In this document: positions 1-6,776 of the stretch, piece by piece
Numbering within the stretch: the stretch's first letter is position 1
How the letters are laid out: every line of letters starts with the position of its first letter
Source: an uncultured Bacilli bacterium
GTDB lineage: Bacteria > Bacillota_I > Bacilli_A > RF39 > UBA660
Assembly: GCA_934096755.1 (NCBI GenBank)
Contig: CAKOMU010000025.1
Span: 1 to 15,096, forward strand
DNA length: 15,096 nt
Direction: 5' to 3'
Program-made: the position numbers and the translations under genes
The notes under the pieces: generated by a model
Database searches by the model: none
What the model saw: only the letters and a program-made list of their open reading frames with translations
What the model was told of the DNA's origin: nothing

Positions 1-126
1 TTCGAATGGCAAACCTAAAATTTGACAGACCGTTTTAGCTAAACACTTTTGACCAATTTTTGATGAATACAATTTTTTAACGACATCATCACGCATAAAC
101 ATTTCTCTTGTTTTTAATTTTGGCAT
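1..126 (-). CDS. 5' part of a small gene cut by the left edge; possibly Rpn-type PD-(D/E)XK transposase-like protein
   Basis: An open frame starts with ATG at 126 and runs without a stop to the window edge, giving 42 N-terminal residues (begins MPKLKTREMF, later RDDVVKKLYSSKIG and QILGLPFE). A very good Shine-Dalgarno GGGAGG lies 5 bases upstream of the ATG, and a plausible sigma-A promoter precedes it, so I regard the gene as real although only its start is visible. The helical N-terminus with a D-x-V-x-K-K-L pattern followed by an 'ILGL' segment resembles the start of PD-(D/E)XK nuclease family transposase (Rpn-like) proteins common in gut Bacillota. That assignment rests on a short stretch with no catalytic residues in view and is weak. 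Confidence 0.6.
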   Translation of the reverse strand, partial: MPKLKTREMFMRDDVVKKLYSSKIGQKCLAKTVCQILGLPFE

Positions 127-149
127 ATTTACCTCCCTTCAAAGATGTT

Positions 150-177
150 ATTATAAAGGAAGTTTTTTGGCACACAA
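150..177 (-). promoter_or_regulatory. Candidate sigma-A promoter of the left-edge gene
   Basis: On the minus strand, TTGTGT (172-177) is followed after 16 bases by a perfect TATAAT (150-155). The predicted transcript starts near 143, with GGGAGG and the ATG at 126 shortly downstream. The -35 box is imperfect; the -10 is consensus. Confidence 0.5.
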
Positions 178-197
178 GTGATTCGACAAAACTAGTC

Positions 198-232
198 AAA
201 AAAAAAGAAAAATAATATCAAATTTTTCTTTT
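198..232 (-). terminator. Weak AT-rich hairpin terminator after the M15 peptidase gene
   Basis: Read on the minus strand, AAAGAAAAA (223-231) can pair with TTTTTCTTT (204-212), with a short loop between them, followed by a run of T. It lies 8 bases past the stop of the peptidase gene, where a terminator is expected. The stem has only one G-C pair, so its strength is doubtful. Confidence 0.4.
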
Positions 233-240
233 ATTGATTT

Positions 241-852
241 CTATCTTTTTAATTGATTATTATTATTATTTTCTTTTGCTAAGTGATATTCTTCCAAAGT
301 TAAATTATTAGTAAATAATTCTTTAGCTAATTCCAAACCAACAAAGCGATAATGCCATGGCTCGTAACTATATCCAGTAATTTCTTCTTTATTTTTAGGG
401 TATCTTTCAACAAAGCCATATTTATAACAGTTAGTTTCTAACCATTTTACTTCTGGATCATTTTCTTGCACATCATCACAATACATGCCATCACGCATAT
501 AAGCAATATCCATGGCTAATCCTGTTTGATGTTCACTTGCACCAGGTATTGCTGCCACTTTGTAAGCATCAACTCCCTTTTTTTTAATTACATCAGCTAT
601 GATTGTATGTTGATATTGATAACTACGATAACCACTGTCAACAATGATATTGAATCCAGCTTCTTTAGCATCGTTCAACATTTTCTCAACATAGATTTTA
701 ATATCAGTTCTTAATGCCGGCTTTAATTCTGGATTCTTATAATGATGAAAATTATTTTTATTGTCATCTACAATGTATAAATCTTGGGGCCGATATTCTT
801 TTGCTAAGTGATTATATTTATTTACTAACACATCGTATTTTAAGTCTTTCAT
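241..852 (-). CDS. M15 family D-alanyl-D-alanine carboxypeptidase (VanY-like)
   Basis: Zinc metallopeptidase of the M15B (VanY/DdcY) type, expected to trim the terminal D-Ala from peptidoglycan stem peptides. Numbered from the ATG at 852 (203 aa): SGYRSYQYQ at 73-81; SEHQTGLAMD at 106-115 giving zinc ligands His108 and Asp115; EPWHYR at 164-169 with catalytic Glu164 and third ligand His167. All key residues are present. No signal peptide or membrane segment is seen, although the substrate is outside or at the membrane; short cytosolic M15 members acting on cell-wall fragments are one explanation. Start choice: the frame is open back to a TTG at 870, but the ATG at 852 lies one base after the stop of the dehydrogenase gene (TAA-T-ATG), which suggests coupled re-initiation; neither start has a good Shine-Dalgarno. 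The C-terminus carries five Asn encoded by (AAT)5. Confidence 0.9.
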   Translation of the reverse strand: MKDLKYDVLVNKYNHLAKEYRPQDLYIVDDNKNNFHHYKNPELKPALRTDIKIYVEKMLNDAKEAGFNIIVDSGYRSYQYQHTIIADVIKKKGVDAYKVAAIPGASEHQTGLAMDIAYMRDGMYCDDVQENDPEVKWLETNCYKYGFVERYPKNKEEITGYSYEPWHYRFVGLELAKELFTNNLTLEEYHLAKENNNNNQLKR

Positions 853-853
853 A

Positions 854-1879
854 TTAAATATTTGGGTCAACTATGATTTTAACCGCTCCATCCTTTCCAC
901 TAGTTAATTTTTCGTAAGCTTTTTGAACGCCTTCTAAAGGCACAATGTCATCTACAAATTTAGAAACATCAATTTTCTTACTAGCAATTAACTCTATGCA
1001 AGATTTAAATTCATTATACGTATAAGCGATTGCGCCTTGTAAAACAAGTTCCTTCATAACAGCCATAACGGTATAAGTAGGAACCAAGTCAGTAGCTACA
1101 CCAACTAAAACTACAATGCCTCCTGGTTTTACAAAGTTAATTGCACTATTAACAGCGGCACTATTGCCGACACATTCAATTACCACATCAAAACCATTTT
1201 CAGCTTCCATTTTTAAATTATTGGCAAAGTTTTCATCTGTAGCGTTGTACCAATTATCACAAACACCAAGTTTAAGAGCTTTTTTTCCTCTTTCTTCATT
1301 TGTTTCACTAATGATAACCTTGCTTGCTCCTTCTAATTTGGCAAACATAGCTGACACTAAACCGATGATACCTCCACCACAAACTAAGACTTTATCTCCA
1401 ACAGCAATGCGTCCTAAATGAGCAGCATGAAGTCCTACAGCAGTGGGTTCTACCATAGCTACTTCTTCATCTGTCATATTATCAGGAACTTTTATAACCA
1501 TATCTGGTCTTATGGCAATTCTTTGAGTCAAACCACCAGGATTATCTAATGACAAACCTATGGCTTGAGACCAAGTTTTTTCGCAATATTGCATTTCTCC
1601 TTTATGACAAGCTTCACACTTACCACAAGGAGATATTGGTAACGCAGTTACACGATCGTCTATTTGTAAATCTATTCGATCTCCGGGATCTACTACTCTC
1701 GCACAAAATTCATGGCCTAAAATTAATCCTTTGGGTTCACCATTTACCCAATAATGGAGATCTGATCCACAAATACCAGTTTTAAGAATATCTACAATAA
1801 CATAGCCATCATGACTTACTGGTTCTTCTATTTCTTTTATTTTAAATTTTTTTACACCATCTATAGCACAACATTTCAT
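854..1879 (-). CDS. Zinc-dependent alcohol/polyol dehydrogenase (medium-chain MDR family)
   Basis: NAD(P)-dependent medium-chain dehydrogenase of 341 aa, the usual length for the sorbitol/threonine/butanediol dehydrogenase group. Catalytic zinc site: Cys37 (in GICGSD), His56-Glu57 (GHE) and Glu144 (VEPTAV). Structural zinc site: Cys85, Cys88, Cys91 and Cys99. The Rossmann nucleotide site is GGGIIG at 168-173, with acidic Glu192 at the end of the second strand, which favours NAD over NADP (inference). The substrate cannot be named; a sugar alcohol or small diol is likely because LHYWVNGEP in the substrate region resembles polyol dehydrogenases. ATG at 1879 is preceded by AAAGGA at 9 bases. It lies 13 bases after the mechanosensitive channel gene and is followed by the M15 peptidase gene after a 1-base gap. 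This is a three-gene transcription unit without an obvious common pathway. Confidence 0.92.
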   Translation of the reverse strand: MKCCAIDGVKKFKIKEIEEPVSHDGYVIVDILKTGICGSDLHYWVNGEPKGLILGHEFCARVVDPGDRIDLQIDDRVTALPISPCGKCEACHKGEMQYCEKTWSQAIGLSLDNPGGLTQRIAIRPDMVIKVPDNMTDEEVAMVEPTAVGLHAAHLGRIAVGDKVLVCGGGIIGLVSAMFAKLEGASKVIISETNEERGKKALKLGVCDNWYNATDENFANNLKMEAENGFDVVIECVGNSAAVNSAINFVKPGGIVVLVGVATDLVPTYTVMAVMKELVLQGAIAYTYNEFKSCIELIASKKIDVSKFVDDIVPLEGVQKAYEKLTSGKDGAVKIIVDPNI

Positions 1880-1892
1880 TTAATCACGTCCT

Positions 1893-2720
1893 TTATTTTT
1901 TTGTAATTGTTACTAGATGCGGATAAGGTATTTCTATGCCTTCTTCATCAAATCTTTCTTTAATCACATAATTTAGAGTGTACATATTTTCAAATACGTC
2001 ACTGTTATCTTTACCCCAAACCCATGCTCGTAAAGAAATACTTGAATCATTCCAACTGGCTACGCGCACTTTAGGAAATTCAACATCTTTATTTTTTCCT
2101 TTATTATTTGGATGATATAACTTATTCATTTCTTCTTTTATGATTGCTATTGCTTTATCAACGTCAGCTTCATAGGCTATCCCAAAATCTACTAATTTAA
2201 CATTTTCATTGTCTGCATAATTAAAATTTTCTATTGTATATGTATTCATTTGACTATTGGGAATTATTACGCGACGATTGTTGATAGTCTTAATGACAGT
2301 ATGTCGCATAGTAATATCTTCTACTGTACCACTGACATTTTTATCTACACATTCAATAAAATCCCCAACATCATAAGCATTACCTATTACTACGGCAAAG
2401 CTACCAAAGAAATTTTTAAGACTTTCTTGAGCAGCTAAACCTAAGACTACCGAACCAATTCCTAGTCCTGACAAAAGCGTTTTTGTAAAGGTATTAAACA
2501 TTTCAAATTGATCTAAGATAATTAAAGCAGCCAATGCATACAAAACTAACGTTTTAATTCTTTTAATAAATATCAAAAGCGTAGTAACATTTTTTTTACG
2601 GCGGTGATGAATAGTTTTATCAATTAATTCATCAATTAATCTGTTAATTAAAAAGACAACCAAAATAATTATAATTATACTCAAAAATTTATCTACATAT
2701 TTAACAAAAAAATCTTTCAT
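1893..2720 (-). CDS. Small-conductance mechanosensitive channel, MscS family
   Basis: Membrane channel of 275 aa that opens under tension during osmotic downshock. Three hydrophobic helices are visible: about 11-28, 55-72 and 80-115. The third is the Gly/Ala-rich pore helix (GLGIGSVVLGLAAQ) and continues into LKNFFGSF and the conserved VGDFIE at 118-123. The cytoplasmic beta domain follows, with GTVEDITMRHTVI and RRVIIPNSQ, both family hallmarks. Length and architecture match short MscS proteins (E. coli MscS is 286 aa). ATG at 2720 has AAGGA 8 bases upstream. It is the first gene of the minus-strand unit that continues into the dehydrogenase and M15 peptidase genes. Confidence 0.95.
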   Translation of the reverse strand: MKDFFVKYVDKFLSIIIIILVVFLINRLIDELIDKTIHHRRKKNVTTLLIFIKRIKTLVLYALAALIILDQFEMFNTFTKTLLSGLGIGSVVLGLAAQESLKNFFGSFAVVIGNAYDVGDFIECVDKNVSGTVEDITMRHTVIKTINNRRVIIPNSQMNTYTIENFNYADNENVKLVDFGIAYEADVDKAIAIIKEEMNKLYHPNNKGKNKDVEFPKVRVASWNDSSISLRAWVWGKDNSDVFENMYTLNYVIKERFDEEGIEIPYPHLVTITKK

Positions 2721-2743
2721 AATGATATTCCTTTCTTAACTTT

Positions 2744-2772
2744 ATTCTATCAAAATTATTATCTAAAGTCAT
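2744..2772 (-). promoter_or_regulatory. Candidate promoter for the mscS-dehydrogenase-peptidase unit
   Basis: On the minus strand, ATGACT (2767-2772) and TAGAAT (2744-2749) are separated by 17 bases, giving 4/6 and 5/6 matches to sigma-A boxes, just upstream of the mscS Shine-Dalgarno. It sits in the short divergent region shared with the plus-strand gene at 2860. Confidence 0.35.
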
Positions 2773-2789
2773 TACTATTTATTGTTTAC

Positions 2790-2828
2790 TTGACAAAATC
2801 TTGCTATTTTTATAATTTGTGTTATAAT
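2790..2828 (+). promoter_or_regulatory. Promoter(s) of the plus-strand gene at 2860
   Basis: A perfect TTGACA (2790-2795) lies 15 bases before a perfect TATAAT (2811-2816), a slightly tight spacing. A second pair overlaps it: TTGCTA (2801-2806), 16 bases, TATAAT (2823-2828). Either or both could be used, which would place transcription starts near 2823 and 2835. The gene's Shine-Dalgarno AGGGGG (2847-2852) follows. Confidence 0.65.
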
Positions 2829-2859
2829 AAATGACAATTAACAAAAAGGGGGTTTTGTT

Positions 2860-3600
2860 ATGAAATATTTAAGTGTTGGCACTAATTATATTGGTGACTT
2901 ATATTTTCAAAAGATTCAAAATGGTAATGGTTTTAAGCCATATGGGGGGTTATGGGCTACTAAACAAGAAGAAGGTTCAGTAGAGTATAATGAATGGATT
3001 GATTATCTTTGTCAACATCCTTATCTTTTATTCTATAAAGGTCAAAACAATATGTTTAATCAACCAGCTGTCTTTTTAACTTTAAAAAATAACGCTAATA
3101 TATTTAATATCGATGACCAACGTAAAATTGATTTTATAATAAAAAAATATCCAGATAATCATGGCTGGATAAATTATGAAAAATTGTCGAAAGATTATGA
3201 TGGTATTTATATAGATTTAAGCAAAATTGAAAACATGTTTCAAAAAGAAACTATTGATAAATTACAGGAGTACTGTGTTAGTACTTTGGTATTATTTAAT
3301 TCATCTTGTATTTCTTATTATCAAAAAGCTTGTGTTGAATTTGAAACTACTGACATTTATGATTATCGTGGATTAAGAAACTATTTCATCAATATTGAGC
3401 CAACTAAATACCATGTGGATCAAAAAAAAGAAGAAGAAATCTTACTACTTAACAAAATGACTGATTTTATAAAGTCACAAAAACTAGAAAGTAACAAAGA
3501 AAATCAAGAATTAGTGGTAAATAAATTTAATAAAGAAATCAACAATTGTACAGTAGACAACGATTTACAACGATTAATATTAAGGAAAGTGTTTAATTAA
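2860..3600 (+). CDS. Uncharacterised protein with an N-terminal KPYGGLW motif
   Basis: I do not recognise a named family with confidence. The 246-aa product is soluble, with no signal peptide or membrane helix. It contains KPYGGLWA at 26-33, a Trp-containing segment (NEWIDYL, 44-50), then INYEKLSKDYDGIYIDL at 104-120 and STLVLFNSSCISYY at 141-154. The C-terminal third is charged and probably helical (many Lys, Glu, Gln). The order 'GGLW - W - DYDGI - lvlFn' reminds me of hypothetical phage and Bacillota proteins sometimes suspected of an ADP-ribosyltransferase-like fold; this is recollection, not demonstrated. ATG at 2860 is preceded by a strong AGGGGG at 7 bases and consensus promoter elements. 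It is the only plus-strand gene in the window, monocistronic, and ends in a hairpin terminator that covers its stop codon. Confidence 0.8.
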   Translation: MKYLSVGTNYIGDLYFQKIQNGNGFKPYGGLWATKQEEGSVEYNEWIDYLCQHPYLLFYKGQNNMFNQPAVFLTLKNNANIFNIDDQRKIDFIIKKYPDNHGWINYEKLSKDYDGIYIDLSKIENMFQKETIDKLQEYCVSTLVLFNSSCISYYQKACVEFETTDIYDYRGLRNYFINIEPTKYHVDQKKEEEILLLNKMTDFIKSQKLESNKENQELVVNKFNKEINNCTVDNDLQRLILRKVFN

Positions 3601-3616
3601 TTTTAAACGCTTTTTT
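3588..3616 (+). terminator. Rho-independent terminator of the gene at 2860
   Basis: AGTGTTTAA (3588-3596) pairs with TTAAACGCT (3603-3611), allowing one G-T pair, across a 6-base loop, and is followed by T to 3616. The stop codon (3598-3600) lies in the loop. The stem also contains the stop codon of the convergent gene on the other strand; only the plus direction has a good T-run. Confidence 0.7.
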
Positions 3617-4177
3617 GATGATTAAACTAATTACGTAAGCCAAAATAACCATGATTAAAACGGTAATTAAGCTTTGTGGATTATGCATACTTTCTAAAAG
3701 TCCTGTACCTACTACACCCCAAAAGTAAACTAAAAATATTTTGCTAATTAAAATTGAGGTTAAAAACTTTTTAAAATCCATGTTAACTAAACCAGCTGCT
3801 ATATTCATCATAAATGCAGGAGTAAACGGAATTGATAAAATTACTGTTATTTGAGTTAAACTTAAATTTTTAAAATATTCCATGCATTTATTTAGTAATA
3901 CAATATTTTTTATTTTTTTTACTATCCAAGTTCTAAGAAATTTTTTTACTAAAAAATAAGAAATAATGCAACCTAAACAAGTACATAACCAAGAAATTAA
4001 GAAACCTATAATATGACCAAAAGCGATAAAATTAATGGTTATAAAAACAAATAAAGGAAGTGGTGGTATCATACTTTCTAAGACAATAAAAAGACATCCC
4101 AAAATGGGACCGTATACACCGAGACTATCAATTGTCTGCATAATCCAATTATAAAAACTATTAAATATTTCATTCAT
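3593..4177 (-). CDS. VTT-domain (DedA/TVP38-type) integral membrane protein
   Basis: Polytopic membrane protein of about 194 aa with five or six hydrophobic segments. After an N-terminal amphipathic stretch comes GVYGPILGCLFIVLES followed by IPPLPLF, the re-entrant acidic/proline motif of VTT proteins. The second signature, IPFTPAFMMNIAAGLVNM, sits in the middle, ahead of the C-terminal helices. Family members act in membrane lipid scrambling and proton-coupled processes; the specific role here is unknown. Its 3' end overlaps the convergent gene by 8 bases. Start: ATG at 4177 is taken, but GTG at 4186 is in frame and lies almost exactly at the start predicted from the extended -10 promoter. 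Neither has a Shine-Dalgarno, so the mRNA may be leaderless or nearly so. Confidence 0.85.
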   Translation of the reverse strand: MNEIFNSFYNWIMQTIDSLGVYGPILGCLFIVLESMIPPLPLFVFITINFIAFGHIIGFLISWLCTCLGCIISYFLVKKFLRTWIVKKIKNIVLLNKCMEYFKNLSLTQITVILSIPFTPAFMMNIAAGLVNMDFKKFLTSILISKIFLVYFWGVVGTGLLESMHNPQSLITVLIMVILAYVISLIIKKAFKIN

Positions 4178-4193
4178 ATTTATCACGTTTATT

Positions 4194-4202
4194 AGTATAG
4201 CA
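4194..4202 (-). promoter_or_regulatory. Extended -10 promoter of the VTT protein gene
   Basis: The minus strand reads TGCTATACT, an extended -10 (TG-n-TATACT) with no convincing -35. The predicted start is near 4187, one base before an in-frame GTG (4186) and 10 bases before the ATG (4177), leaving little or no leader. Confidence 0.45.
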
Positions 4203-4219
4203 CAAATAGAAAAATATAT

Positions 4220-4474
4220 CTATTTTATTATTTGAGTAACATCATATCCTAAGTATTCAAGCATAGTTACAACTCTATGACTTAAATGACCTTGATTACA
4301 AACAATATAATATTTTTTATCATAATTGAGCATATTTTTATAATTAGCTAATAGTTTATCAGCATAAATATTGATACTGCCAGGAGTAGGATCTTTTTGA
4401 TAATCTAATGGATGTCTTACATCAATTAAAATCCCCAAAGCAGAATTATAATCTTTATATAATAATTTTTTCAT
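4220..4474 (-). CDS. Single-domain rhodanese-like protein
   Basis: Small soluble protein of 84 aa with a compact rhodanese fold: LIDVRHPLDY at 16-25 (conserved Asp-Val-Arg), PGSINI at 31-36, and the active loop CNQGHLS at 59-65 with Cys59 as the expected sulfur-carrying residue, then a helix and the closing GYDV. Rhodaneses move sulfane sulfur from donors such as thiosulfate or persulfides to acceptors. The loop differs from the usual C-x-x-G-x-R-S by having Leu in place of Arg, and the domain is shorter than typical (about 100 aa). The frame is open to a TTG at 4504, but the ATG at 4474 begins MKKLLYKDY, where family members begin. The Shine-Dalgarno is poor. It lies between the T4SS operon terminator and the VTT gene, oriented with both. 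Confidence 0.78.
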   Translation of the reverse strand: MKKLLYKDYNSALGILIDVRHPLDYQKDPTPGSINIYADKLLANYKNMLNYDKKYYIVCNQGHLSHRVVTMLEYLGYDVTQIIK

Positions 4475-4528
4475 AATATCACACTTTATTTTATGAAAAA
4501 TCAATCTATATCACTGTTATTTATGCCT

Positions 4529-4556
4529 AAAAAACTCACCTTTAACCAGTGAGTTT
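4529..4556 (-). terminator. Strong rho-independent terminator of the T4SS operon
   Basis: On the minus strand, AAACTCAC (4549-4556) and GTGAGTTT (4532-4539) form a perfect 8-bp stem with a 9-base loop, followed by six T. It begins directly after the virD4-like stop codon (4557-4559) and marks the end of the operon. Confidence 0.85.
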
Positions 4557-6734
4557 CTATTCATCTCCAAAAAAATCATCAAAAAATTCATCATCACTAA
4601 TAACATTATTATCTATTACTTTACTGTCGCTATCAACTTTTATTTTGGGTGCTACAGTGTCTTGTGAAGGTACTGTGTTAATAGTCTTATTCTCTGTTTC
4701 GTTAACAAAACTATTGTCTGGTGTTACTGAATTAGAGATAGGGGCTTGAATAGTCGGCTCTTCTAAAACCATAAATGTTTTATCATTATTAGCAATAGTA
4801 TTTTCAGTTTCTAAAACTGGTGTTGATGCTTGTTTACTAGCTTGTTCTTGAGCATCTAAATCTTTAAACTTAGCATCTAGGTCTTTAAGCAAAGCATCAA
4901 TATCCATGTTATTTAGACTATTATCATTTCCCATACTTGGCATAGGACCAAAAGGATTATAGCCCATTGGTGGAAAAGGATTTGCCATACCATAAGAATT
5001 TATATCGTTGGCCATAGCATTACTTTTAGCATCGCTGACAAATTGTTTTAAATCAAATATTTCTACTTCTCTTTTTTCTCTATTAGGATATTCTTCTTCA
5101 ATTCGTTCAATGCCCCATTGCATTTTAAAGTCTGGTTCTAATTGTGTTCTAAATGGCGACATTCTAAGTCGAATAATAATTGATTCAAATAATTTCATTT
5201 TTTGTAAATCAGTTATGGAAATAAGAGGACGAGTTGCGTTTTTATCTTTGTCATCTGTAACTTTAACTTCCCCACACATTTTACTAATTTCTTCTAAGGC
5301 TTTCATTTCTGTACTAATTAAATAAACTATATTACCACAGTTACCTTTAATAATTTCTGCAACATTATCGCCATACACATCATTTAATTGAGCAAAGTTT
5401 TGAATAATAAATGTAAATCTAATATCTCTACTACGAGCTGCTGATACCATGGCATCGACATCTTTTAAAGGAGGCATGTTTGCAAATTCATCTAAAATAA
5501 AATTTGTTCTAACTGGTAGTTTTCCACCATTTTCTTGTGCAACATCAATCAATGTTTCATAGCATTGTTTAATGAAAATTGTCATTAAAGCATGATAAGT
5601 TTTCTTTTCATCGTGAATAATCATAAAGACTGCCGTCTTTCCATTACCAATATCACGCATGTCAAAGTCACTATATGAAAGCATTTCACTTAGAGCTTCT
5701 CCTGTAGAGAAATTTCTTATTTTTTGTCTAAAGGTTGATAGAATACCGCCTTTTGTATCACTAGGTGCATTAATCGCATTGGATACAAACATATACTCAT
5801 TAGATTTTTCACCTTTCATATTAAAGTACTCTTTAATATAATTGCTACTTCCATATCTTTCTTCGCCAACCGTACTCATAACATTAATGCTGTTTAAATT
5901 TACTTCTTCTTCTTTGGCATCTTTAAATAACCCTAAAGCTAAACCAGAGAAATAATCAGCTGCAGATTTTTCCCAGAAATCTGAATCACTTTTGTTAGAA
6001 GGATCATACAAAATATTTAAAGATACGTCATTTAATAATTCAATCGATTTATCAGGGTTGCCAGCTTGGAAATACTTATAAGGTAACGTCAGTGGATTCC
6101 AAGAGTTTCCTCTTTGTGGTTCACGAAAGTTTAAAACAATAATTTTGTACCCTTTACTTTTTAAATAATTGGCACTATATTTGTAAATTTCACCCTTAGG
6201 GTCAGTGATAATCATGGACTCACCTTTTTTGGCTAATAAATTTACCATTGGTTTTACAACAGTTTGTGTTTTACCACTACCAGTAGAACCAATTACTAAG
6301 TTATGATATTCTCCATTATCTACCCATATTTCTTTACCATTATTAATTAATGGAATTCCTGCCGCTGTAACAGTATCAGCAGTAGGATCTACTTTTTCAA
6401 CGCCAGATTGTTCTTTAATATCTTTGTCTTTTGCCCATTTTGAATAACCATCACTAGACTTTTTATTAAGAATTAAACCAAACCCACCATCTTTATCTTT
6501 TTTAAATATGTAGGAAGACACTGTAGAAAAAATACCAATTAAAACAACAATAAACAAAAGAATTGTTGCTCCAATGTAATCTGGAGTAAAGGCTTTAAAT
6601 GGCAATAAGCCATAAAATGTACCATCATTAGCCAATGATGCAAAATTTAAAACTGCTATCGCACATAAATATAACAACAAGCCACAGTATATTACAAATA
6701 ATAGGAAATCCTTTGGTTCTACTTTAAATTTCAT
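4557..6734 (-). CDS. virD4: VirD4/TraG-type coupling ATPase
   Basis: Type IV coupling protein of 725 aa that receives substrate (DNA-protein complexes or effectors) and passes it to the VirB channel at the inner face of the membrane. Two N-terminal transmembrane helices (about 10-32 and 53-75) are followed by the RecA-like motor: Walker A GSTGSGKT at 149-156, MIITDPKGE at 174-182, Walker B FILDEFANMPPL at 412-423, and the QNFAQLNDVYG region at 445-455 typical of TraG/VirD4. After about residue 570 comes a long non-catalytic tail: a Met/Pro/Gly patch (PFPPMGYNPFGPMPSMG), a short charged helix (LLKDLDAKFKDLDA), Thr/Asn-rich linker, and a terminus dominated by Asp, Glu and Phe. Such acidic tails could contact substrates. 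ATG at 6734 has AGAGGA at 6 bases. Last gene of the operon, ending in the terminator. Confidence 0.95.
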   Translation of the reverse strand: MKFKVEPKDFLLFVIYCGLLLYLCAIAVLNFASLANDGTFYGLLPFKAFTPDYIGATILLFIVVLIGIFSTVSSYIFKKDKDGGFGLILNKKSSDGYSKWAKDKDIKEQSGVEKVDPTADTVTAAGIPLINNGKEIWVDNGEYHNLVIGSTGSGKTQTVVKPMVNLLAKKGESMIITDPKGEIYKYSANYLKSKGYKIIVLNFREPQRGNSWNPLTLPYKYFQAGNPDKSIELLNDVSLNILYDPSNKSDSDFWEKSAADYFSGLALGLFKDAKEEEVNLNSINVMSTVGEERYGSSNYIKEYFNMKGEKSNEYMFVSNAINAPSDTKGGILSTFRQKIRNFSTGEALSEMLSYSDFDMRDIGNGKTAVFMIIHDEKKTYHALMTIFIKQCYETLIDVAQENGGKLPVRTNFILDEFANMPPLKDVDAMVSAARSRDIRFTFIIQNFAQLNDVYGDNVAEIIKGNCGNIVYLISTEMKALEEISKMCGEVKVTDDKDKNATRPLISITDLQKMKLFESIIIRLRMSPFRTQLEPDFKMQWGIERIEEEYPNREKREVEIFDLKQFVSDAKSNAMANDINSYGMANPFPPMGYNPFGPMPSMGNDNSLNNMDIDALLKDLDAKFKDLDAQEQASKQASTPVLETENTIANNDKTFMVLEEPTIQAPISNSVTPDNSFVNETENKTINTVPSQDTVAPKIKVDSDSKVIDNNVISDDEFFDDFFGDE

Positions 6735-6757
6735 ATATCTTCCTCTTTTCTTGTTTT

Positions 6758-6763
6758 ATTATA
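6758..6763 (-). promoter_or_regulatory. Possible internal -10 box before virD4
   Basis: A perfect TATAAT on the minus strand lies 23 bases upstream of the virD4 start, in the only notable gap (42 bases) among the right-hand genes. No good -35 is seen at 16-18 bases (TATTAA at 17), so it may be fortuitous in AT-rich DNA. Confidence 0.3.
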
Positions 6764-6776
6764 CAATAAATTTAAT

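Noticed and set aside
853..870. TTG at 870 as the start of the M15 peptidase
   Set aside because: It would add six residues inside the end of the dehydrogenase gene without a Shine-Dalgarno; the ATG one base after the preceding stop fits coupled translation better.
4204..4225. Inverted repeat AAATAGA / TCTATTT after the rhodanese gene as a terminator
   Set aside because: No T-run follows the stem on the minus strand and the stem is only A/T apart from one pair; it lies inside promoter-rich AT sequence.
4475..4504. TTG at 4504 as the start of the rhodanese
   Set aside because: The extra ten residues are not part of the domain and no ribosome site precedes them; the ATG at 4474 begins where the fold begins.
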